A stretch of DNA of 25,910 bases, from contig NZ_UQYC01000019.1 in NCBI RefSeq assembly GCF_900545205.1, positions 1 through 25,910 of the forward strand, read 5' to 3'. Shown piece after piece: positions 6,693-14,234 of the stretch. This DNA comes from an uncultured Veillonella sp. (GTDB lineage: Bacteria > Bacillota > Negativicutes > Veillonellales > Veillonellaceae). A program made the translations under genes and the position numbers. Under the pieces are notes generated by a model that was not told the DNA's origin, ran no database searches, and worked only from the letters and a program-made list of their open reading frames with translations. Numbering within the stretch: position 1 is the stretch's first letter; every line of letters starts with the position of its first letter.

Positions 6693-7235
6693 TTAGAAAA
6701 ATAAATTTTCCGATTCTGTAATGCTTCCATCATCTTCATGGAAATAGCAGGTATATACCGGTTCACGATGCGCCGCATCATAGAATTTCTGTAAAGCAGG
6801 TGAAAGTTTCATGTCTATTGGCATATGTAAAGCTTTTACAAGGGGTTCCCAAAGTTCCATTGGCGAATAAGAAATAATGTGTAACTGCTTATTCTGACCA
6901 TATTCTTCAAGTACTGCCGCATCAGAATACTTACTTGAGTCACAGTAATCATGCCAACAAATACTAAAAACGATTAAATGAAATAAATCGTCCATACTTT
7001 CAGCTAAACGACCGGCGGCACCCTCGCTACTCCAATACCCTATGGAGCCGTCCTCCAATAGATGATATTCACCGCCAGCGCCATCTACAGCGAATGCCAT
7101 ACCCGGCACAGAGAATGTGCAGCAACCTTCAGCTGTATCTCGTTCCTCTAGCGCATCTAGCAAGCGAAAATCGAATAGCGTATCAAAATCTTCAGCTAAC
7201 TTAGCATCATTTCGCAATATATCTAAATAATCCAT
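6693..7235 (-). CDS. SUKH (SMI1/KNR4)-like immunity-type protein
   Basis: A 180-residue acidic protein. Residues 45-90 carry the recurrent SUKH-like core: GMAFAVDGAGGEYHLLEDG, then SIGYWSSEGAAGRLAESMDDLFHLIV, which is a beta hairpin with a glycine-rich turn followed by a helix. SUKH proteins are the most widespread immunity proteins against nuclease and other polymorphic toxins. The flanking regions are not recognised. The ATG at 7235 begins 1 bp past the stop of the HEAT-like gene and its GGAG lies inside that gene's end, so the two are translationally coupled. The domain call is by motif only; divergence means another immunity family with similar topology remains possible. Confidence 0.68.
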   Translation of the reverse strand: MDYLDILRNDAKLAEDFDTLFDFRLLDALEERDTAEGCCTFSVPGMAFAVDGAGGEYHLLEDGSIGYWSSEGAAGRLAESMDDLFHLIVFSICWHDYCDSSKYSDAAVLEEYGQNKQLHIISYSPMELWEPLVKALHMPIDMKLSPALQKFYDAAHREPVYTCYFHEDDGSITESENLFF

Positions 7236-7236
7236 C

Positions 7237-7833
7237 TTACACGCTCCTATTAGCAGAAATTATTCCTAGCAATTTAGCCTCTCCTTCATCAGATGTATCT
7301 AATAGCGGAATCGCTAACAAAAGCACTTGCAAGGAGTAATAATAAAAGCTAAAGAATAAATCATCAGGGAATACATCCTCTTCCTCATATCTAAGAACGT
7401 CTTCATCTTCATCATATTCTTCAGACCAAAGGTATTCTTCGTTGAGCATATCCTCGAAGTTCAGCAATGGATCTGCATGCTCTAGCATAAGACCATCTCG
7501 AACGCACTCAGCAATCACAGTAAACAACTCAACCAATTGTTCTGCTAAATACTGAGCTACTTCATTACGAGCTCTCTCTTCCTGAGCTTTCTTAAAAATA
7601 CGAAGCAAGAAAATCATGGCAAATGGTGTAGCATGCCACAACGTCGATTGGTGCTCAATATTCTGTGCTAATGCCTCACCAGCCGCATCAACAACTTCTA
7701 TGCTTTCCATATTCCACAACACATCAAGCTCTGTAGGAAAGTCTGTAGCACGGCCGTAGGTTGTGGTTAACCGGTGCCACGGTATATCACTGACTTTTAC
7801 AGTTTCTATATATTGTTTCGTCATAGTATCCAT
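7237..7833 (-). CDS. HEAT-like immunity-type protein
   Basis: A 198-residue helical acidic protein. Its N-terminus follows a pattern I recognise from HEAT-repeat proteins common in bacterial toxin-immunity neighbourhoods: IPWHRLTTTYGRATDFPTEL (residues 17-36), then alternating helices, then NIEHQSTLWHATPFAMIFLL (58-77). The His-Gln and Ala-Thr-Pro positions are the conserved ones. The C-terminal half has an Asp/Glu-rich linker (WSEEYDEDEDVLRYEEEDV) before a last hydrophobic helix. The ATG at 7833 is chosen because an upstream in-frame start at 7902 would overlap the preceding gene; AAAGGT precedes 7833. Likely partner-binding rather than catalytic. Confidence 0.65.
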   Translation of the reverse strand: MDTMTKQYIETVKVSDIPWHRLTTTYGRATDFPTELDVLWNMESIEVVDAAGEALAQNIEHQSTLWHATPFAMIFLLRIFKKAQEERARNEVAQYLAEQLVELFTVIAECVRDGLMLEHADPLLNFEDMLNEEYLWSEEYDEDEDVLRYEEEDVFPDDLFFSFYYYSLQVLLLAIPLLDTSDEGEAKLLGIISANRSV

Positions 7834-7885
7834 TATAGTTATACCTTTATATATACGCCCATGTAGTAACGCCTTCGGCCAATGA

Positions 7886-8692
7886 TTATTTCTCAATAAC
7901 ATCTTTCACCAGTTCATAGGTATCTATGAGACGTAGTTTTCCAATCCGCGGATTATCTGTAATCTCCTCATAGATATCCTCTAGCGTTCCCGCTGGGGCT
8001 AATTTCCATAGTTTACACGGATATAGTTCAACTGTCCCGATAATTTCCAAATTATCCAGTAACAAGCCTAAGTCTTTATGATTGAACCAACAATCTGTAT
8101 CGATACCGAAATTTGTATTGTCTTTCCGGCAGGCAATTTTACTATTTAAAAATTGCTCCATTGTTGGCTTTTCTTCTTGTAAAAGCCGCGTACAGGCTAA
8201 ATGATATTCGATTTTCCGTGGTGATTGATCCACGTCAGAGATAAATATAGCACCATACTCGTTTTCAAATTTAACAGCTAATACGTCGCCCACCTTAAAA
8301 TAAGGTACTCTTTTTGTTTTAGATTTACGAACCTTAAGCGGCTTCGTATTTTCGCTCTGTAGCTGTTCGGCTAACTTATCCAATACCTTTTGACGCTGTT
8401 TAAGAGCATTACCATCAATTTCTAGCCAAAACTCATGAGGGCCATGAGCGATTATGTCTAAGGCTTTCTGTTTAATATCAGCTGATAGATGTCCTATCTT
8501 CCATAACGAATAGGCCACCGCAGTCCAATAAATTTCTGTGTAAAACTCATCAGTACAAAAATTTTGTTCCTCACTTAAGATTTCAGAAATGATTGTATCA
8601 ATACTAACGCCATCCTTGTATCGCTCAACAATGGCATTATAAATATCATGACCGTCATCACTATCTATGATTTTCACACCGTCAATTGCCAT
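7886..8692 (-). CDS. Two-domain Imm26-like immunity-type protein
   Basis: A 268-residue cytosolic protein. Residues 1-110 match an uncharacterised helical domain that begins IIDSDDGHDIYNAIVERYKDG and continues with YWTAVAYSLWKIGHL, KALDIIAHG and RQKVLDKLAEQL. After a Lys/Arg-rich linker (118-130), the second domain opens with YFKVGDVLAVKFENEYGAIF, the entry motif of Imm26-type beta-barrel immunity proteins. I recall this two-domain arrangement from Firmicute genomes but know of no named function. GGAG lies ahead of the ATG at 8692, 11 bp after the neighbouring stop codon, which supports an operon. Confidence 0.65.
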   Translation of the reverse strand: MAIDGVKIIDSDDGHDIYNAIVERYKDGVSIDTIISEILSEEQNFCTDEFYTEIYWTAVAYSLWKIGHLSADIKQKALDIIAHGPHEFWLEIDGNALKQRQKVLDKLAEQLQSENTKPLKVRKSKTKRVPYFKVGDVLAVKFENEYGAIFISDVDQSPRKIEYHLACTRLLQEEKPTMEQFLNSKIACRKDNTNFGIDTDCWFNHKDLGLLLDNLEIIGTVELYPCKLWKLAPAGTLEDIYEEITDNPRIGKLRLIDTYELVKDVIEK

Positions 8693-8703
8693 ATGAATCT
8701 CCT

Positions 8704-9204
8704 CTAGGACTCTCGTAATGCCAGTAGTGCAAATACTTCGTCCATATCAAGATTAAACATATTACTTTCAAGATTAATAGGTTCAAAATAGTAACGAACT
8801 GTATCTGCACCAAATTCATCTTCTAAATTGGCCCATTCTGCCCCTGAAAGCACGGTAAACCCAAGTGTATCGTTTCCAAGGCTTTCAACAAACCAGCGCA
8901 CCTCATAATCAGGCTGAACGAAGTCGTTAAAGTATTTGATGGTTACATCCCGATCTTTCTCCTCACTATAAGGAATTTGCAGTTCTTTATCGCCCTTTTG
9001 TAACACAATATCGTCACCATAGGACTTGCCATTACTAACGGTTTGAATATCGATAGGCTCATCCATCATATCATTAAAATAGTTCACCACATCCTCGTCA
9101 TCCTCGCGCCAGTCAATCCAGATGATAGCCTCAGAATTAAATAAATCATCTAAATCCATATCATGACTGAAGAAGTCTTTGACTAATTTATACATATCTT
9201 CCAT
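8704..9204 (-). CDS. Acidic protein of unknown function in the immunity-like array
   Basis: A 166-residue protein with very high Asp/Glu content, especially in the first 60 residues (DLDDLFNSEAIIWIDWREDD, then DDEPID-like clusters). No signal peptide or membrane helix is present. It looks alpha/beta with a central GDKELQIPYSEEKDRDVTI strand-turn-helix segment and WFVESLGNDTLGFTVLSGAEW. I do not recognise the family. The charge is compatible with a nuclease-neutralising or DNA-mimic immunity protein, which is inference only. The ATG at 9204 is preferred over an upstream start at 9225 because GGAGAGAG sits 6-7 bases ahead. It lies 11 bp ahead of the Imm26-like gene. Confidence 0.72.
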   Translation of the reverse strand: MEDMYKLVKDFFSHDMDLDDLFNSEAIIWIDWREDDEDVVNYFNDMMDEPIDIQTVSNGKSYGDDIVLQKGDKELQIPYSEEKDRDVTIKYFNDFVQPDYEVRWFVESLGNDTLGFTVLSGAEWANLEDEFGADTVRYYFEPINLESNMFNLDMDEVFALLALRES

Positions 9205-9275
9205 GGTCTCTCTCCTATATATCACTTATATTTTTAGGTAGTCTACAACACCAGTATCCCCACTTTAATACAACT

Positions 9276-9707
9276 CTATAAGGTTTCGTAAATCACATCT
9301 TGTTGAACAGTAAAGTCTTCATCAAAACTAACTAATATATACAAATGCCCTGCCGGGGATTCTCCCACATCATAGCCTAGTGCAAATGCATCGTAACAAC
9401 CTGACTTATCTAGCATAATATCGGTTAAGGTTAGTACAATAGACTCTTCTTGCGGTATTTCCTGTTGTATGAGTTCCTGTGCTAGTTGATCTAATTTATC
9501 TAATTGAACATATAATTGTTTCCACATTGGTAGTGAAAGCACCTCAGCCTCAGTATAATTAGTGCAACTAATATTAAGTTTTTGAAAGACTTGTCCTTCA
9601 TTCTCTATACGATTAGTTCCCAATCTGCGAGATACAAAGTAAACGCCATACGGTTCTTCAGACCAGCTTTCAACATTCCATAAAGTCATTAATTCCGATT
9701 TTCTCAT
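9276..9707 (-). CDS. Small protein of unknown function in the immunity-like array
   Basis: A 143-residue cytosolic protein, acidic, with a central helix (MWKQLYVQLDKLDQLAQELI) flanked by beta-rich ends (YGVYFVSRRLG and HLYILVSFDEDFTV). No known domain is recognised. The start at 9707 uses GGAG about 8 bases upstream; an alternative ATG at 9689 lacks one. It begins 20 bp after the DUF2262 gene and shares its orientation. Its size, charge and position match the other members of the array, so a toxin-binding immunity role is the working guess without direct evidence. Confidence 0.7.
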   Translation of the reverse strand: MRKSELMTLWNVESWSEEPYGVYFVSRRLGTNRIENEGQVFQKLNISCTNYTEAEVLSLPMWKQLYVQLDKLDQLAQELIQQEIPQEESIVLTLTDIMLDKSGCYDAFALGYDVGESPAGHLYILVSFDEDFTVQQDVIYETL

Positions 9708-9727
9708 CAGGACGCTCCATTAGTTAA

Positions 9728-10543
9728 TCATCCTGCAATATCCGCATCAACAGGGTTCCCATCCGCATCAATATGAGCTATGATACAGTGCCCCCAGAAG
9801 ATATCATCGTCGTCATAATATACCTCTATGGTGCCATCGTTGCGAAACGCTAATTCTCCCATCGTAATACGCTTGGCAAATACGTCTGATGTAATCGGAT
9901 CTTGGTCGTCATTATCGAGCCAATCATTAGCAAGGTCTAGCAATTTTTCACTAATATAGGTACTAATTCGTTGTTCAAATGCTTTGAAATTATCGATTGT
10001 ATTAAAAGCAGCCAATGCTACTGTGCAGCTTTCATCAGACCCCTCATCCACATCAAGGGTGAATGCATAATCATCAATTCTCGCTGTGTAATATTGATAC
10101 TCTCGATTTAACAGGAAATCACCCCGGTCAGTATGAAGGTATTTAGGAGTTTTCAAATACGCCGACAACGCCTCTAACTCACTATGTTTAGCATGCTCCT
10201 CTAACACCTCAAGCACATAATAGCGATTATTCCAAGAAGGACGCATATAACCCAAGTCCTCTAAAGGCTTTGCTTTCTTAACCAACAATTTATAGACTCC
10301 ATGGGGCTCAAAAGAATAACCCCATCTATCGTCAAGGCCCTCAATAATCCACGTCAAAATGCCTTCGCTACGGTCAAGCATACCAGTTCGAGTATCTAGG
10401 ATAGCATCGGTGTCCACCAGTGGTCTATGATACTTATCTAAATAAGGACTAGCCCCATTCGCATCGCTGCGTGGCAATGCATAGATTTCAAACTCTTCCG
10501 ATTCAAACTCTGCTTCATATTCTGGTAAACGTACAATACTCAT
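9728..10543 (-). CDS. DUF2262 domain immunity-type protein
   Basis: A 271-residue cytosolic protein. The C-terminal domain (about 160-271) is DUF2262: a helical segment with ANDWLDNDDQDPITSDVFA, then the beta part with ITMGELAFRNDGTIEVYY and the hallmark DDDDIFWGHCI (244-254), ending DADGNPVDADIAG. The first 150 residues form a separate region with YHRPLVDTDAILDTRTGML and WGYSFEPHGVYKLLVKK, which I cannot name. DUF2262 members are frequent in polymorphic-toxin immunity loci. AGGAGAGAG precedes the ATG. A 118-bp gap upstream, the longest within the array, may hold an internal promoter (minus-strand TATACT near 10625). Confidence 0.82.
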   Translation of the reverse strand: MSIVRLPEYEAEFESEEFEIYALPRSDANGASPYLDKYHRPLVDTDAILDTRTGMLDRSEGILTWIIEGLDDRWGYSFEPHGVYKLLVKKAKPLEDLGYMRPSWNNRYYVLEVLEEHAKHSELEALSAYLKTPKYLHTDRGDFLLNREYQYYTARIDDYAFTLDVDEGSDESCTVALAAFNTIDNFKAFEQRISTYISEKLLDLANDWLDNDDQDPITSDVFAKRITMGELAFRNDGTIEVYYDDDDIFWGHCIIAHIDADGNPVDADIAG

Positions 10544-10661
10544 ATGACTCTCTCCTATTCATCACATTTTACGGTACAAACTATTTACAGTTAGAACTAC
10601 ATCCTTTTACAGATGATGCCATAGTATAATTACTTCTATAACATTAAAATGTTCTGTTGCA

Positions 10662-11492
10662 TCACAAGTGTTCAGCTACATCAATTCTATGTAATAGTTC
10701 TTTCGCTAGTTCTTTGGCTATTTTGAATTCCTCATTTGAAAGCACCATAAGTACAAAGCTATCGGTTCCTGTGTCCATGCCTGCTAACGTATAGTTTTCC
10801 CACGTAGAATTAAGACTAGCACACCAGTCCATAATAACTTGATCTTCATCTAATGTTGCTGTATCAATAGTTAGATTTTCTCTAGTATCTAAAGACTTAT
10901 TACGTATTAACTTCTGTACATAATAAATAAAATCCTCTAGTTCACATTTACAGTCTAACTCTACGGCATATCCTTTAGAGAGTAGTTCCTCATAGAGGTT
11001 CCACCAGCTATCTTCCAATTCTTCCAGGGAGCTCAACTTTACCTTGGTCATAAACGATTTAGCTTGTTTTGCATCGCCTAGCAACAACGTTGCTAATTCT
11101 GTAAATGTAGATCGCATCTGATCAATATCTAGATACACTGCTTCTACACACAAACTATAGTCAGGTACTCTGCGTTTTTTCATAAAAGCCCGCATCATCT
11201 TCACTGCGTCAGGATAACTTACATCAGCCATACGATAGGTCTTGCCATCTATATCTAAGAATAAATCTACTACATCCTGCGTTTTACCTACACGTGCTTT
11301 CATGGCTGTACATCCATCGATGGCATGAGGTGGGTATAACTCCATGTACATATAAAATCCATCATGCATAGCCTTTAAGGTATTATCTATTCCGACTATA
11401 TTAAAACCGTTTCCATTAGAACCAGGGCTCTTCAAGCGCCATTCTTCGAAATTATCAAATAGTTTTTCTTGAATCCAATTGTAAAAGCTCAT
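10662..11492 (-). CDS. Protein of unknown function, first gene of the immunity-like array
   Basis: A 276-residue cytosolic protein with two apparent parts. One is an N-terminal alpha/beta region (GFYMYMELYPPHAIDG, then DLFLDIDGKTYRMADV). The other is a C-terminal region with VIMDWCASLNSTWENYTLAG followed by a strand and the helix EEFKIAKELAKELLHRI. I do not recognise either with confidence. Near-universal Asp/Glu enrichment matches the rest of the array. The ATG at 11492 is preferred to a GTG two codons earlier because GGGGGAGAG is spaced for it. Its leader carries four 12-bp tandem repeats and a candidate -10 element, making it the probable first cistron. Confidence 0.72.
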   Translation of the reverse strand: MSFYNWIQEKLFDNFEEWRLKSPGSNGNGFNIVGIDNTLKAMHDGFYMYMELYPPHAIDGCTAMKARVGKTQDVVDLFLDIDGKTYRMADVSYPDAVKMMRAFMKKRRVPDYSLCVEAVYLDIDQMRSTFTELATLLLGDAKQAKSFMTKVKLSSLEELEDSWWNLYEELLSKGYAVELDCKCELEDFIYYVQKLIRNKSLDTRENLTIDTATLDEDQVIMDWCASLNSTWENYTLAGMDTGTDSFVLMVLSNEEFKIAKELAKELLHRIDVAEHL

Positions 11493-11540
11493 ATGCACTC
11501 TCCCCCATATACTGCTGTTTACATATAATGTTTAACTGAC

Positions 11541-11588
11541 TATGTAACTAAATATGTAACTAAATATGTAACTGAATATGTAACTGAA
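11541..11588. repeat. Four tandem 12-bp repeats upstream of the immunity-like array
   Basis: The unit is TATGTAACT(A/G)AA. Copies lie at 11541, 11553, 11565 and 11577; the first two have A and the last two G at position 10. A degenerate fifth copy (11529-11540) precedes them. A minus-strand TATAAT lies at 11600-11605, so the repeats would fall in the transcribed leader of the array. Confidence 0.85.
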
Positions 11589-11599
11589 TATATATCTTA

Positions 11600-11605
11600 A
11601 TTATA
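11600..11605 (-). promoter_or_regulatory. Candidate -10 element for the immunity-like array
   Basis: A perfect minus-strand TATAAT about 110 bp upstream of the first array gene and just before the tandem repeats. There is no convincing -35, so this is a tentative call. Confidence 0.35.
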
Positions 11606-11648
11606 TCATTATTAAGGAATACTTATAATGAAAGCATAGGATAAAAAA

Positions 11649-11680
11649 ATACCCCTACAAGATGCATCTTGTAGAGGTAT
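11649..11680 (-). terminator. Intrinsic terminator of the autotransporter gene
   Basis: A 14-bp stem with one mismatch (ATACCCCTACAAGA / TCTTGTAGAGGTAT) and a TGCA loop. The minus-strand tail is a run of seven T. Confidence 0.88.
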
Positions 11681-11736
11681 TGATTATACTATTTAGATTC
11701 TTATTTGATTTCATATTTAGGTTCTAATTTAGCGTT

Positions 11737-13881
11737 TTATTTGGATTCTAATTTAGCTGCTAATTCAGCATATTTTCGTTCTAACTCATTATATTTTTCA
11801 GATAGGTCTTTCATATCTTTTTTGAGTTGTGCAGCGTCTTCAGTAGTTACCTCTTCAGAGCTTTTACCAAATTTGAAATTAGCACCTAAGCTAATAGAAT
11901 TACGGCCGTTACCAACGGTAGTAGCAGCATTAAACATGGTGTTTTTATTAGGACGATAGAACGCACCTAACGCCGCTGCATTAGCATTTTTATAGTTACC
12001 AAAGCCAACAGAGTAGGACCATTTGTCATGTTTATCGAAATCTAATGGATGCAAGCCAGCGAGTGCTGCAGAAGCCGCTGCTACGCTAGATACTTGTTGA
12101 TCAGTGTAGGATTTAGCTTCATTTAAGCTATTAGCACCGCCATTAATAATACGATTATTTAATGTATTAATATCGCCTTCTATAGTAGTGATACGGTTTT
12201 CATGATTATCTACCACGTCTTTAATGGCATGTAATTGGGAGCCATTGACTGCATCAGTAGATGTCGCAGATACACGGCCTGCCGCTACATTTGTAATCGT
12301 ACGTTCTGCACCACTATCACCAATGCTCAATGTACCAACCGCATTTCCACCAGCAAAGTTATAGGTTCTGCCGCCGATAACACCAGAGTTAGTAGATACA
12401 GCTGTAGCAGTAACAGACTTAGCACCTAGTGCAATGCTATTATCTGTGGCAGCCTTCGCATTCGTACCGATAGCGATGGAGTTTTCATTAAGAGCTTTAG
12501 CTGCATTTCCGATTGCAGTAGCGCTTTTACCAGAAGCCTCCGCTACAAAGCCAATAGCATTGGATGCAAAGCCTGTCGCTTTAGAAAGGCCAATCGCATT
12601 AGCCGCTCTGCCAGAAGCTACAGAAGATACACCAAGTGCTGTAGAGTATGTATCAGATGCTTGCGCATTATCACCGATAGCAGTGGATTGAGCACCAGTT
12701 GCTTTGGAAATAGTACCTACTGCAGTACCACCCCAACCAGTTGCTACAGAGTCAGTACCGATGGATACTGCTAACTCATCTGCTGTCGTATTTCTACCAA
12801 TTACAATGCTACCCGCTTTAGCAATATTTGCGGCTTTGCCGATAGCAATAGAATCCACACCAGTTACAGATGCATTTGTACCGATAGCGATACCATTTTC
12901 CTTAGTTGTACTTGCACTATGACCAATTGCTAAAGAATCTTTTTCTGCTGCATTCGCTAATGTACCAGCAGCAAAGGCACTTTTACCAGCACTAGTAGAA
13001 TAGTTACCTAATGCTACAGAGTCCTCATTAGAAGCCACAGTTTTAAAGCCTAACGCTGTAGAGTACGCACCGCTAGCATTTGCATAGGAACCAACTGCAG
13101 TTGTATTCATAGCCGTTGCCTCTGCATTAAAACCAAACGCAGAAGATTGATTACCAGAACCTGTGGAGCTATAACCTACCGCTGTAGCATAATCATTTTT
13201 TGCTTTTGCATTATAGCCAATCGCTGTACCCATATCATTATTGGCTTTTGCATTGTTACCGATAGCAACAGTATTTTGAGCAGTTGCTTCCGCTTTACGA
13301 CCAATGGCATACGCATCGTTATATGTTGCTTTAGCGCTGTCACCAAAGGCAATAGCATTGTTACCTTGAACCTTGGCACCAGTACCACCTACCAAAGCAT
13401 TATTGCCTTTAATGGTGTTATTCATGCCCAAAGCCACCGAATTCTGACCATCAATGCTATTACGGTTACCAATTAATAAAGAGTTAATTGCATTGTCATT
13501 ATTAGCATGGTTAAAGCCACCTGCGATGTTATTAGTACCACCAATAGTATTGCTAGTACCTACTACCAAGCTGTGAGTAGCAGAGTTTGTATTATACCAA
13601 CCTGCTACGATACTCCCTGGGCCAGATACAGTATTATTAGTACCAGAGGTGATAGTATCATTAGCGGAAGGTCGAACGGTATTCTTGTCGCCACCAAGCA
13701 ATATATTTTTTACAGGGGAGAACATACCCTGCTCAACTTTATTATCCCCACCATAGGCAATAGAATTTTGCATGCTTAGTGGCGCAGCAGTTGTAGCACT
13801 AATATCTAAATTAGATGCTGCAAACGCTGTTGTAGTAATACTGGCGGTAATCATAGCCGTTAAAAGCAATTCTTTTTTCAT
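11737..13881 (-). CDS. Trimeric autotransporter adhesin (YadA-like)
   Basis: A 714-residue type Vc secreted adhesin, expected to form a trimer on the cell surface. Domains in order: a signal peptide ending AFA (1-21); a very long YadA-type head (about 25-525) of repeated 14-residue units with the AIG-N-A-A pattern; a neck with GRVSATSTDAVNGSQL (about 536-551); a short coiled-coil stalk to about 598; and the membrane anchor (599-672) beginning SVAAASAALAGLHPLDF and ending LGANFKFG. Unusually, 42 residues follow the barrel, including a heptad-like helix (AAQLKKDMKDLSEKYNELE). Most family members end at the barrel. Likely role: attachment to other oral bacteria or host surfaces. It is monocistronic with its own terminator. 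No polyphosphate or SadB-like partner gene is nearby. Confidence 0.95.
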   Translation of the reverse strand: MKKELLLTAMITASITTTAFAASNLDISATTAAPLSMQNSIAYGGDNKVEQGMFSPVKNILLGGDKNTVRPSANDTITSGTNNTVSGPGSIVAGWYNTNSATHSLVVGTSNTIGGTNNIAGGFNHANNDNAINSLLIGNRNSIDGQNSVALGMNNTIKGNNALVGGTGAKVQGNNAIAFGDSAKATYNDAYAIGRKAEATAQNTVAIGNNAKANNDMGTAIGYNAKAKNDYATAVGYSSTGSGNQSSAFGFNAEATAMNTTAVGSYANASGAYSTALGFKTVASNEDSVALGNYSTSAGKSAFAAGTLANAAEKDSLAIGHSASTTKENGIAIGTNASVTGVDSIAIGKAANIAKAGSIVIGRNTTADELAVSIGTDSVATGWGGTAVGTISKATGAQSTAIGDNAQASDTYSTALGVSSVASGRAANAIGLSKATGFASNAIGFVAEASGKSATAIGNAAKALNENSIAIGTNAKAATDNSIALGAKSVTATAVSTNSGVIGGRTYNFAGGNAVGTLSIGDSGAERTITNVAAGRVSATSTDAVNGSQLHAIKDVVDNHENRITTIEGDINTLNNRIINGGANSLNEAKSYTDQQVSSVAAASAALAGLHPLDFDKHDKWSYSVGFGNYKNANAAALGAFYRPNKNTMFNAATTVGNGRNSISLGANFKFGKSSEEVTTEDAAQLKKDMKDLSEKYNELERKYAELAAKLESK

Positions 13882-13980
13882 GTGTTCTACCCCTTTTTAA
13901 GACAACACAAACAATATACTCAAAAAAAGATTCAAAGTTACCTAATGAAACCTGAATCGTATAGCACCTCTCTATGCACC

Positions 13981-14000
13981 ATTCATGATTTAACATGAAT
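13981..14000. promoter_or_regulatory. Inverted repeat upstream of the autotransporter gene
   Basis: Perfect 7-bp arms ATTCATG / CATGAAT separated by ATTTAA, about 100 bp upstream of the adhesin start codon. Possible operator; the binding protein is unknown. Confidence 0.3.
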
Positions 14001-14061
14001 AAAGTATGAATATTACTCTAATATTATAATTCTAGCTCATAAGAAATGCAAGAAAATGCAA

Positions 14062-14103
14062 AAAAGAAGGCATACGGCTTTTATAAGCCGTATGCCTTCT
14101 TTT
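14062..14103 (-). terminator. Strong intrinsic terminator after tRNA-Arg
   Basis: A perfect 19-bp stem (14062-14080 pairing with 14085-14103) with a TTAT loop. On the minus strand a T run follows. It begins within 7 bp of the tRNA 3' end. Confidence 0.92.
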
Positions 14104-14109
14104 CTATAC

Positions 14110-14186
14110 TGGTGCGCCTAACCGGAATCGAACCAGTGACACGCAGTTTAGGAAACTGCTGCTCTATCCTACTGAGCTATAGACGC
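14110..14186 (-). tRNA. tRNA-Arg (anticodon CCU)
   Basis: A 77-nt cloverleaf with encoded CCA. The acceptor stem GCGTCTA pairs with TAGGCGC. The D arm is GCTC/GAGC. The anticodon stem GCAGT/ACTGC encloses TTCCTAA, giving anticodon CCT, which decodes AGG. The T arm carries TTCGATT. A terminator follows at once. No integrase or att duplication is visible beside it. Confidence 0.96.
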
Positions 14187-14234
14187 ATGTATACTTTATT
14201 ATATCGTTTTTAATAAAGTATACGCAAGGCGTCC

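Noticed and set aside
11529..11588. 12-bp tandem repeats as a CRISPR array or replication iterons
   Set aside because: Units are contiguous with no spacers, too short for CRISPR, and no rep or dnaA gene is near.
12400..13700. Regularly spaced similar segments suggesting a CRISPR or DNA repeat array
   Set aside because: They encode the 14-residue YadA head repeats in one continuous frame; spacing is codon-based and units diverge at the DNA level.
12235..13779. Long open frames antisense to the adhesin gene
   Set aside because: They arise from the repetitive codon pattern of the head repeats, have no ribosome binding sites and no domain resemblance.
13811..13996. Possible small gene overlapping the adhesin start
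   Set aside because: It overlaps the signal peptide coding region in another frame, has no RBS, and a better explanation is the adhesin leader.
14110..14186. tRNA-Arg as an integration site of a mobile element
   Set aside because: No integrase and no direct repeat of the tRNA 3' end was seen on either side.
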